Shown here: positions 27,701 to 35,366 of the stretch, in pieces
Numbering within the stretch: position 1 is the stretch's first letter
Layout of the letters: every line of letters begins with the position of its first letter
Assembly (NCBI GenBank): GCA_963757265.1
Contig: CAVWRA010000006.1
Span: 2,480,001-2,544,000 of the forward strand
Length of the DNA: 64,000 nucleotides
Reading direction: 5' to 3'
Source of the DNA: CAIVVT01 sp963757265
GTDB lineage: Bacteria > Acidobacteriota > Terriglobia > Bryobacterales > Bryobacteraceae
Notes under the pieces: model-generated
Told to the model about the DNA's origin: nothing
The model's database searches: none
What the model saw: only the letters and a program-made list of their open reading frames with translations
Made by a program: the position numbers and the translations under genes

Positions 27701-28960
27701 CTACTTCGCCGGCGGTCCTTCGCGTGCCGGGTAGGGGAAGCCTTTCCAATCCGTGGCCGCGAGGCCGTTGCGGTCCCACATCACCTGGCCGCCCTTGATG
27801 GTCACTTCGGCCACGATGCGCCGCGTCCCGTCGAGTCGCGCCCCGGCCGAATCGAGGAAGCCGAAATGGCCCTGTTCGATGCGCAGCAACGTCACGTCGG
27901 CGACGGCGCCGGGCGAAAGGTGGCCCAATTCCGGGTGTTGAATTTCCCGCGCCGGGTTCCAGGTGGACATGGCGATCACGCGCTCCAGCGGCGCGCCGAG
28001 GTTGAAGATCTCCGACATCGTGTTGGCGAAGTCCTTCATCCCGCCGTTCATGCTGCCGGTATGCAGGTCGGTGGAGATGGAGTCGGGCCAGAAGCCGGCG
28101 CGCGTGGCCGGCACGGCCACCTTCCAATAGAAGCTGCCGCCGCCGAAGCCCAGGTCGAAAATGATGCCGCGCTTGCGCCCCGCCAGCATGGCCGGGTTCA
28201 GTGTGCCATCGGCCAGCACTTCGTCGCGATGGCCGGAGAAGCAATGCGTGTAGATGTCGCCCGGCCGGAGCTTTTCGAGGAACAGCCGCTCGATGTTGCG
28301 CTGCGGGTCGTCCAGCCAGCCGAAATCGACCATCACTGGCATGTGGACCAGCTCGCCGGCCTTCACGGCGGCCTCCACCGACGGCCAGCCCTTTCCGAAG
28401 TAGTGCGCCGTTTTGAATCCGACGACGATACCGGCGTTTTCCCGGGCCACGGCGGCGGCGCGCTGGGGTTGCATCTCGGCCGGGTCGGTCTCCGGCCCCG
28501 CGCCCATTCCCGGGCCGAAGATGTTGACGAAGGCCAGCACGCGCGTCTGTGCGTGGTCGATCACCTTCTGGCGGAAGTCGGCGAAGTTGCGCCAGCCGGC
28601 CGTGCCCGCATCGACCATCGTCGTGACGCCCGCGCGGAACGAGAAGGCGTCGGGCGGGACGCCGAGCTCAGAATACAGGCCGTGCGTGCCATTGCCGGAG
28701 TAGACGTGAACGTGGATGTCGATCAGTCCCGGGACCACCACGAGGCCCGTGGCGTCCACGACGCGCTTGGCCTCGGAGGCGGGAATCGACGGCGCCACGC
28801 GGGCGATCTTGCCGCCGGCCAGCGCCACGTCGGCGACGGCGTCGAGGTTGTTCCTGGGGTCGATGACGTGGCCGCCGCGGATCAGCAAATCGTACGGTTG
28901 GGCGCGCGCCAGGAGCGCGCAACCAGCCACCATCAGGAGCCTCCACAGCATACGCTGCAT
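27701..28960 (-). CDS. Secreted amidohydrolase/deacetylase (dihydroorotase-like)
   Basis: About 419 residues. A signal peptide (MLWRLLMVAGCALLARA) is reached from ATG 28960 or 28951; earlier in-frame codons are non-conserved. The metal site is GLIDIHVHVYSG, with further ligands in THCFSGH and DLHTGSMN; composite beta domain residues flank the barrel (VADVTLLRIEQG). Belongs to the amidohydrolase/deacetylase family related to D-aminoacylases. Probably forms a transcription unit with the isomerase downstream. Confidence 0.82.
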   Translation of the reverse strand: MQRMLWRLLMVAGCALLARAQPYDLLIRGGHVIDPRNNLDAVADVALAGGKIARVAPSIPASEAKRVVDATGLVVVPGLIDIHVHVYSGNGTHGLYSELGVPPDAFSFRAGVTTMVDAGTAGWRNFADFRQKVIDHAQTRVLAFVNIFGPGMGAGPETDPAEMQPQRAAAVARENAGIVVGFKTAHYFGKGWPSVEAAVKAGELVHMPVMVDFGWLDDPQRNIERLFLEKLRPGDIYTHCFSGHRDEVLADGTLNPAMLAGRKRGIIFDLGFGGGSFYWKVAVPATRAGFWPDSISTDLHTGSMNGGMKDFANTMSEIFNLGAPLERVIAMSTWNPAREIQHPELGHLSPGAVADVTLLRIEQGHFGFLDSAGARLDGTRRIVAEVTIKGGQVMWDRNGLAATDWKGFPYPAREGPPAK

Positions 28961-29086
28961 CGTAGCAGGAGCGGCGGGCGGGTGCGACAGGCAGGCCAGC
29001 CGGGCGGCGACTGTCACCCAGGCTTCACCAAACTGCATCGACAGATTTGCAGACCTTTTGATACGCTTAAAGTTCCCCAGCACAAG

Positions 29087-30109
29087 ATGCGCAAAGTCTC
29101 ACTCAGCGAGTCGCTTCGGGTTATCCAGCAGGGCAGCTTCAACTGGTTCGCCGGCCGCCCGGTGGTGGTCTCCTTCGAGGTCACCGATTCGTGCAACTGT
29201 CACTGCCGGCATTGCGACCACGGTGGTCCGCGGGACGAGACCTATCAGCTCAAGGCGGACCAGTATCGCGAATACATGCGGGTGCTGAAGCCGGTGGTGG
29301 TGCAGATCTCCGGGGGCGAGCCGCTGCTGCGCGACGATGTCGTCGAGATCGTCCGTAACATCAAACAGCCGAATGGCTTGCCGTACGTTATCCTGGTTTC
29401 GAACTGGGCCTTGATGACGCCCGAGCGCTACGTCGCCCTGCACGACGCCGGGGTCACCCAGTTCTCGGTCAGCCTGGATTTCCCCGACCGGCGGCACGAC
29501 GAGTTCCGCCGTCATCCCGGCCTGTTCGACCAGCTCAGCGACATGGTGCCGCGCTGCGCGAAGTACGGATTCGACGACATCGTCCTCAATACCTGCATCC
29601 ATAGCGAGAATGTCACCGAAATCAACCGCGCCGCCGACAAGGCCCAGGAGTGGGGTGTCAACATCGCCTACAGCGCTTACTCGCCACGCCGCACTGGCTG
29701 CCGGGAGCTGTTCCTGACCCGGCCCGAGGAGCTCGAGATCCTGCGCCGGGAGATCGCCGGGATCAAGCAGAGGCAGGATTCGCGGCACACCATCGTGACG
29801 CCCAACAGCACGCTGGACCAGACGCAGGAATACTTCGAAACGGGGAGCGCGCCGGGCTGCAAGGCCGGACTGCGGTTCCTGGTGGTGACCGCCGACGGCA
29901 AGCTGCAGCCGTGCTCGATGCATTTCAAACGCTACGAACTGCACGAGCAGGATAAGATGGTGCGCGAGTTCACCGAACACAACCAGTGCGACGAATGCTA
30001 CGTCGCCATCCGCTCGAACCTTGACAAGACGTTCCCTCAGATCCTGGGCGAGAATGTCGCGCGCTACTTCTCCTTCCAATCGGGCGACGGATCGAACGGC
30101 GCCTGTTGA
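29087..30109 (+). CDS. Radical SAM protein with SPASM-like C-terminal cysteines
   Basis: 340 residues. The radical SAM cluster motif is C36xxxC40xxC43 in DSCNCHCRHCDHG; ISGGEPLL is the SAM-binding GGE motif. The C-terminal half has CKAGLRFLVVTADGKLQPC and QCDECY, which look like auxiliary [4Fe-4S] ligands. Resembles heme- or peptide-modifying radical SAM proteins. The frame is open far upstream, but the conserved body begins at ATG 29087; no clear Shine-Dalgarno. Next gene is an amidohydrolase 93 bp on. No precursor peptide gene was identified. Confidence 0.8.
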   Translation: MRKVSLSESLRVIQQGSFNWFAGRPVVVSFEVTDSCNCHCRHCDHGGPRDETYQLKADQYREYMRVLKPVVVQISGGEPLLRDDVVEIVRNIKQPNGLPYVILVSNWALMTPERYVALHDAGVTQFSVSLDFPDRRHDEFRRHPGLFDQLSDMVPRCAKYGFDDIVLNTCIHSENVTEINRAADKAQEWGVNIAYSAYSPRRTGCRELFLTRPEELEILRREIAGIKQRQDSRHTIVTPNSTLDQTQEYFETGSAPGCKAGLRFLVVTADGKLQPCSMHFKRYELHEQDKMVREFTEHNQCDECYVAIRSNLDKTFPQILGENVARYFSFQSGDGSNGAC

Positions 30110-30202
30110 ACGGCGGACGGTTCTGTCCGCGACCCGGCTCACCACGACCGCGCAGCAGTGATAGCGTATCGGTCAGAATAGACGTTCTCAGGAGACGATC
30201 CA

Positions 30203-31411
30203 ATGGCCATCATCAGACGCAGGACTTTACTCGGTGCAACAGGCGCTGCCTTCGCCGCAACCGCCGCTTCCGGCGGCCGGGCCGAGGCCGCGCCGGAGCC
30301 CCAGCGCACGGGCTCGGGCCTGGATCTGCGCGACTTCCAGCCGCGCAGCATGCTGCAAGTGCCGGAGACCAAGGTCCCGCGCGCCAAATTCCCGGTGATC
30401 GACATTCACACCCACCTGACCTTCTCCAAGAAAGGACTGAAGGGCGTCTCGCTGGGCGAGGAGATCCGGTTCAACGAGCAGCCCGAGAATCTGCTGCCCG
30501 TCATGGACCGCAGGAACCTGCGCACGCTGGTCAACCTCACGGGCGGCACGGGAAAAGGCACTGCTGAGGCAATCGCGAAGCTGGACCGCGCACACCCTGG
30601 CCGCTTTCTGACGTTCACCGAACCCTCCTGGGAGCACTTCCTCGAGCCCAACTTCCCCCAGTTCCAGGCCGACGAGATCGAACGCGCGCACAAGGCCGGC
30701 GCGCGCGGCCTGAAGGTGGTGAAGACGCTCGGCCTCTACCTGCGCGAGAAGATCACGGAAGGGCCGCTGGTCAAGGTCGACGACCGCCGCCTCGACCCGA
30801 TGTGGGAAGCCTGCGCCGCGCTGAAGATGCCGGTGGCGATCCACGTCTCCGATCCGGAGGCGTTCTTCCTGCCCATCGACCGCTTCAACGAGCGTTGGGA
30901 AGAGCTCCACAACCATCCCGACTGGTCCTTCTATGGCCGCGACTACCCCAGCTTCAAGGAGGTGCTCGAGGCCCGCAACCGGCTCTACGCGCACCACCCC
31001 AAGACCCAGTTCCTCAGCCTCCACGTCGGCCACGACGCCGAGAACCTGCCGTATGTCGCCGAGTGCATGGACAAGTTCCCCAACATGACCGTCGAACTCG
31101 CCGCCCGCATCGGCGAACTCGGCCGCCAGCCCCGCCAGTCGCGCAAGTTCTTCGAGCGCTACCAGGACCGGATCATGTTCGGCACCGACGCCGTGCCGCA
31201 TGGCGACGAAACGCCGCAGCAGGTCTACGGCGACCTGCTGTACGAGATCTACTTCCGGTTCCTCGAATCCGAGGACGAGTACTTCGACTACGCGCCGGCC
31301 GCCGTGCCGCCCCAGGGCCGCTGGCGGATCTACGGCCTGGGTCTTCCGGATCCGATCCTGAAGAAGGTCTACCACGCCAACGCGGAGCGGTTGCTGGGCG
31401 GGATCGCCTAG
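30203..31411 (+). CDS. Tat-exported amidohydrolase (amidohydrolase 2 family)
   Basis: 402 residues. A twin-arginine signal (RRRTLLGATGAAFAATAA) precedes a TIM-barrel amidohydrolase: metal motif DIHTHLTF near residue 67, KVVKTLGL, IHVSDPEAFF, LHVGHDAENL, and the catalytic Asp in MFGTDAVPHGD. GGAG lies upstream of the ATG. The TAG stop at 31409-31411 coincides with the first bases of dispersed repeat copy B. Likely a metal-dependent hydrolase or decarboxylase of aromatic or lactone substrates. Confidence 0.83.
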   Translation: MAIIRRRTLLGATGAAFAATAASGGRAEAAPEPQRTGSGLDLRDFQPRSMLQVPETKVPRAKFPVIDIHTHLTFSKKGLKGVSLGEEIRFNEQPENLLPVMDRRNLRTLVNLTGGTGKGTAEAIAKLDRAHPGRFLTFTEPSWEHFLEPNFPQFQADEIERAHKAGARGLKVVKTLGLYLREKITEGPLVKVDDRRLDPMWEACAALKMPVAIHVSDPEAFFLPIDRFNERWEELHNHPDWSFYGRDYPSFKEVLEARNRLYAHHPKTQFLSLHVGHDAENLPYVAECMDKFPNMTVELAARIGELGRQPRQSRKFFERYQDRIMFGTDAVPHGDETPQQVYGDLLYEIYFRFLESEDEYFDYAPAAVPPQGRWRIYGLGLPDPILKKVYHANAERLLGGIA

Positions 31412-31591
31412 CCTGCATTTCTCACACTCCTTCGGCTGCAACGCGCGATAGACCCATGTCTACTTCGTTGCGCTCGGTCGCCGTGCTCAACGTATTGTTC
31501 AAATACACCTCCGCGCGCCTCCCTTCGCGCGCCTCGTATCCACGGGCCTCTCACGCGTTTCGCTGGCGAACGGTGTGAGAAATGCAGGCTA
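31409..31591. repeat. MITE-like dispersed repeat, copy B
   Basis: A 183-bp element with perfect 19-bp terminal inverted repeats: TAGCCTGCATTTCTCACAC at 31409-31427 and GTGTGAGAAATGCAGGCTA at 31573-31591. The interior shares GTTGCGCTCGGTCGCCGT and CTCCCTTCGCGCGCC with copy A. It overlaps the amidohydrolase stop codon. No coding capacity. Confidence 0.8.
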
Positions 31592-31740
31592 AGAACGGCC
31601 CTGCCGCCGGCCGTCTTCCCGGGCGCCGGCCCATAAAGGGACTTCCCAACGGGCCGAACTAACGCTATCCTCTAAAGGATCAGCCGCGACCGGCTGCGGC
31701 CAGTCGGAGCATGTGCGCGGGATCGTGCAAGGAGAGAGGA

Positions 31741-33081
31741 ATGAAGCTCAAAGCAGTTATGATGATCGGTTTGGCCATGGCGCTGGCCGTGGCTCCGGAT
31801 TCCGCTCTGGCGGCCATGCAGGCGGGCACCGCGCGGGCGCAGAAGCCCGTCTCGCAGGTGGACCAGGTGATTCAGTTGGTCAAGGCCGGCATGTCCGAGG
31901 GCCTGATCATCAAGACCCTGCAAAAGCAGAACAAGCCGGTGGACCTGACTCCGGCCGATCTGATCAAGCTCAAGAACGCCGGCGTCTCGGAGAACATCAT
32001 CAGCGTGCTGATGGACCCCTCAGCCGCCCCGGCTCCGGCTGCGGCTCCGGCGCCTGCCGCGGCTGAACCTGCGCCCCAGGCTGCGCCCGAGCCCGCGCCC
32101 CAGGCCGCGCCCGAGCCCGCCGCGCCTCAGTCCGCGCCGGCGCCCGCCGGTCCGCCGACGCAGGCCCAGAAGAAGCGCGTGATCATCGACGAGTTCGATT
32201 ATTCGGCCGTGATGACTTCCGTGCAGTCCGTCTTCGGAACCAACCAGAACATCGGCAAGGGCATCCGCGCCATGCTGGTCACGCGCCTGTCGCAGCAGGG
32301 CAATGTCGTCGTCGTGGAGCGAGCCAAAATCAACGCCCTCATGACCGAGCAGGACCGCAACGTCAGCGGCCGCGTGAAACAGGGCAGCGGCGCGCGCGTG
32401 GGTAACATCTCCGGCGCCGACGCGCTGCTGGCGGGCGACATCGTGATCTTCGGCCGCGACGACAAACATACTCATGTGTCCGGCGGCGGCATCGGCGGCC
32501 GGGTGCTGGGCGGGATCGCCTCCAGCAAGGATGAGGACAAGGCGGTGGTCGCCATAGACTATCGCTTCGTCGACGCCGAAACCTCTGAAGTCATCGCTTC
32601 GGGCGAGGCGCGGGGCGAATCGGCCCGCAAGAGCAAAGGCTTGGGCGGAATGGCCGGGGTGCTCGGCAAGGGCGCCGGCGGCATGTCCGTCGACATGACC
32701 AGCTCCAACTTCGCCCAGACCATCATCGGCGAGGCGACGCAGGACTGCGTCAACAAACTGGCCGACATCCTGCTCAATCAGACCGCCACGATGAAGAAGA
32801 CCGACCGGCCCGTCGAGACCACGGTGGCCGACGTCGCCGGCAACCAGCTGACCCTGGCCGCCGGTTCGGCCGCCGGCGTCAACGCAGGCGATGTGTTCGA
32901 GATTCTGCGGGTGGTGCGCACGGTGAAGGACCCGGCGACGGGTGAGGTGCTCGACCAGATCACCGACAAGAGTGGCGAAATGACCGTCACCAACGTGCGC
33001 GAGCGGATTTCCACGGGGTCCTACGTCGGACGCGCACCGGCGGTCGGCTACCTGGCCCGCAAGAAGGTCGCGGCTCAGTAA
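31741..33081 (+). CDS. CsgG-like secreted lipoprotein-family protein
   Basis: 446 residues. GGAGAGAGG precedes ATG 31741; the signal peptide is LKAVMMIGLAMALAVAPDSALA. Residues about 45-95 form a helical domain (VIQLVKAGMSEGLIIKTLQ), a common envelope-protein module. A Pro/Ala/Glu-rich linker (about 98-145) leads to a CsgG-like domain (KRVIIDEFDYSAV, NIGKGIRAMLVTRL, VVVERAKINALMTEQD). The C-terminus is a beta domain (NQLTLAAGSAAGVNAGDVFEI). Probably an outer-membrane-associated oligomer; no curli genes are near. Confidence 0.75.
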   Translation: MKLKAVMMIGLAMALAVAPDSALAAMQAGTARAQKPVSQVDQVIQLVKAGMSEGLIIKTLQKQNKPVDLTPADLIKLKNAGVSENIISVLMDPSAAPAPAAAPAPAAAEPAPQAAPEPAPQAAPEPAAPQSAPAPAGPPTQAQKKRVIIDEFDYSAVMTSVQSVFGTNQNIGKGIRAMLVTRLSQQGNVVVVERAKINALMTEQDRNVSGRVKQGSGARVGNISGADALLAGDIVIFGRDDKHTHVSGGGIGGRVLGGIASSKDEDKAVVAIDYRFVDAETSEVIASGEARGESARKSKGLGGMAGVLGKGAGGMSVDMTSSNFAQTIIGEATQDCVNKLADILLNQTATMKKTDRPVETTVADVAGNQLTLAAGSAAGVNAGDVFEILRVVRTVKDPATGEVLDQITDKSGEMTVTNVRERISTGSYVGRAPAVGYLARKKVAAQ

Positions 33082-33477
33082 AAGAGGGTGCAGCCCGGGC
33101 ACGGGACTTCCCGCCGGACCACAGGCCACGAAGAGCCGGTGGCGGGCGTGGCGACGCTACACTTTTCGACACTTTTCGACACTTTTCTACACTTCGCTCC
33201 GTGTGCACCACAGTCTTGTCGAATCGGCCGGCGCGCGAAATACAAAAAGTGAGGAACAAAGCCAATTGCCATTCATATTATTTAGAATGAATGACTTAGT
33301 TCCTATCTTTCGATCCCATGTTCGCTACATATTCGAATTTTCAAAGAGCAATGCTGGCGGACCGCAAGGGCGGGCTACCTCCCTGAGCTTAGACCCGCTG
33401 TCAAGCTCTGCCAGCGGCTGAGATCAGAGGCTCGGACGTGTCGCGCTGGATCCAATTTCGATTACACTGGACAGACC
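33082..33477. other. Intergenic region with dispersed repeats and an AT-rich stretch
   Basis: About 396 bp. Tandem ACACTTTTCGACACTTTTCG units at 33159-33190 match those at 9470-9500. AGGAACAAAGCCAATT at 33253-33268 is the reverse complement of the motif at 9603-9618. The 33270-33350 part is much more AT-rich than its surroundings and holds CATTCAT/ATGAATG as an inverted repeat. GCTGGC.../...GCCAGC flank 33353-33418. It looks like debris of mobile or repeat DNA; no gene supported. Confidence 0.5.
33463..33468 (+). promoter_or_regulatory. -10-like box close to the YCII gene start
   Basis: TACACT ends 9 nt before ATG 33478; no Shine-Dalgarno is present. Candidate leaderless start. Confidence 0.35.
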
Positions 33478-33879
33478 ATGAGATCTTTGCGCTGGATCAC
33501 GCTCCTGATCGTGTGCCTCCCGATGGCTGCTTCCACCGACCCGCCGTGGCCTCCGCCGGGCACCGAGTGCGGCGAATCCGTCCTGGCGCATTACGATGAG
33601 GGGCCGAATTTCGCCACTGCGGCCCAGGTGTTTCCGGAACACGCGAAATACATCGGCGAGCTGTTGCGGCAAGGCAAATTCGTCGCCGCCGGGCGCATGA
33701 AAGACGCCACCCGGGCGCTGATCCTCATCCGAACCAAGGACCTGGCCGAGGCGCAGGCCTGGGTGAACGAGGATCCGTTCGTGAAGAACGGCGTGGTGAA
33801 GGCAACTCTCGAAGTGTGGGGCCATTGCTGGGCGGTGGGCGTTCCGGCGCCGGATTTCGCCCCGCCGAAGGCCAAATAG
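33478..33879 (+). CDS. Secreted YCII-like domain protein
   Basis: 133 residues. A signal peptide (LRWITLLIVCLPMAAS) is followed by a ferredoxin-like YCII-related domain: FPEHAKYIGELLRQGKFVAA, TKDLAEAQAWVNEDPFVKNGVV. The usual cytosolic YCII protein has no signal, so export is unusual. It ends 10 bp before the stop of the convergent ATP-grasp-like gene. Function unknown for the family. Confidence 0.7.
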   Translation: MRSLRWITLLIVCLPMAASTDPPWPPPGTECGESVLAHYDEGPNFATAAQVFPEHAKYIGELLRQGKFVAAGRMKDATRALILIRTKDLAEAQAWVNEDPFVKNGVVKATLEVWGHCWAVGVPAPDFAPPKAK

Positions 33880-33889
33880 GGCGGCTGGG

Positions 33890-35242
33890 CTAGCGCGACT
33901 CGAGGATAAAGGCCGGCGCGTAGCCGGAGATAGTGGAGTAGTTGCCCTGCGCGGCGCTGATGCGGGCCACGCAACCCTGCACCTTGCCCAGGAAAGCTTG
34001 CGGGCTCACCTCGACGTTCAGGTCGCGGTACACGACCTCGCCATACAGGTCCACGGGGAACGACACCGGGTGCGGCTCCACGCGCTCCTGCACGACGTAG
34101 CTCTGGCGCAGCGCCTGGCGGCAGGCGCGATCCCAGGCCGCGTCGCTCATTGTGGCGCCGTCGAAGGTGGGCAGTTCACCGTCCGAATCGTTGGGCCGCA
34201 GCACCAGGCCGTGGCGATGTCTCAGGATGTACTCCGGCAGGTCGATCTCCACGCCGCCGCGGCGAGTCCGGCCGGCCACCACCAGCCGCGTCCACGGGAT
34301 CGCCTCTTCAATTGCCTTGCGCTCCGCCAGGGGGAACGACCCGGTCACCGTCTCGTCGCTCAGCAGCGCGAACAGCGCCCGCTTGCGCGTCATTTCCGTT
34401 CTGAAGCTGTTGACGACGCAAACCTTGCCTTCGCGGTAGGCGCGCACCAGCGGATGCGTCAGGTCGAAGTGCAGCATGAACTCGTGCGCCGTGACGCCGC
34501 GATACACCACATCGACCACCACGCCGTCGGCGCGCAGCACGCCGCCGCGGTACTCCATCTGGTCCGGAGAGATGATCTCGGCCTCGAAGCCGGCGCGGCG
34601 GAAGACCTCGGCCAGCAGCAGGTGCTCCTGCGTGTCCACGGTCTGGAACGGCTGCTTGAACTCGAGGATGGCGATGCGCGGCGACGTCCTGCCGCCGAAC
34701 TCCTTCCACGCCTTGAGCAGCGCCGCCAGCAGCGGCTTGACCGCGCTCACCTTCTCCAGGTGGAAGCGCTTGCGAATGTCCTTGACCGGCGCCAGGTCGT
34801 AGAACAGGTCGCTCAAAATCTCGCCGTACACGACGCCGTGCGGCAGATCCGCCTGGCCGCCGGTCACCTGCAAGGTGCCGTTGTTGACGTGCGTCTCCAG
34901 CAGCGCCGAGATGGCCGGCGAGGCATAGCCCGGATCAACCGCCGCCAGCATCTTCTCCGCCGGCAGCATCTCCATGCGGGCCATCAACTGCGGATCCTGA
35001 ATCACCAGCAGCCGCAGCCGGTCAATCGCGGTGTGAAGCGATTCCGCGCTCTTCACCACGTTGATATACTGGCGACGGCTCAGGAAATGCGGCCGCAGCA
35101 CGGGCGAAATCGGGCGGCCCGCCACAACCAAGCGGCGCGCGGCCATCTGGTCGCGCAATTCCGCTACCCAGTCCGACGTGCGGACCGTGTCACTTTCCAG
35201 CGTTTTGTGGTAGCGGGCGACCGCTTCTTCGAGCTGCGTCAT
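33890..35242 (-). CDS. ATP-grasp-like protein (circularly permuted type, tentative)
   Basis: 450 residues, no signal peptide. Central stretches IAILEFKQPFQTVDTQEHLLLAEVF, DGVVVDVVYRGVTAHE and LVLRPNDSDGELPTF resemble the glutathionylspermidine synthase/circularly permuted ATP-grasp group, in which R-x-ND is part of the nucleotide-binding strand; the C-terminus has VEVSPQAFLGKVQGCVARIS. Such proteins make amide bonds, but the substrate cannot be judged here. No Shine-Dalgarno precedes ATG 35242. Divergent from the S46 peptidase gene. Confidence 0.5.
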   Translation of the reverse strand: MTQLEEAVARYHKTLESDTVRTSDWVAELRDQMAARRLVVAGRPISPVLRPHFLSRRQYINVVKSAESLHTAIDRLRLLVIQDPQLMARMEMLPAEKMLAAVDPGYASPAISALLETHVNNGTLQVTGGQADLPHGVVYGEILSDLFYDLAPVKDIRKRFHLEKVSAVKPLLAALLKAWKEFGGRTSPRIAILEFKQPFQTVDTQEHLLLAEVFRRAGFEAEIISPDQMEYRGGVLRADGVVVDVVYRGVTAHEFMLHFDLTHPLVRAYREGKVCVVNSFRTEMTRKRALFALLSDETVTGSFPLAERKAIEEAIPWTRLVVAGRTRRGGVEIDLPEYILRHRHGLVLRPNDSDGELPTFDGATMSDAAWDRACRQALRQSYVVQERVEPHPVSFPVDLYGEVVYRDLNVEVSPQAFLGKVQGCVARISAAQGNYSTISGYAPAFILESR

Positions 35243-35366
35243 GATGGAAAATGAACTAAGGGTTAACCCCTAATATCGCACAAGTGGCCTCCCATTGTGA
35301 ATAGTACTACAGCGATAGAAGACGATAAGTTATTTATTGTCAATCGATTATGGAGAATTTGGCAAT

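Noticed and set aside
26948..29086. Long open stretch upstream of the radical SAM gene in the same frame
   Set aside because: It lies antisense to the isomerase and amidohydrolase genes, has no recognisable domain, and is an effect of high GC content. The real gene starts at 29087.
31713..32066. Alternative frame overlapping the CsgG-like gene start
   Set aside because: Shadow of the real gene; low-complexity Gly/Arg content without start signals.
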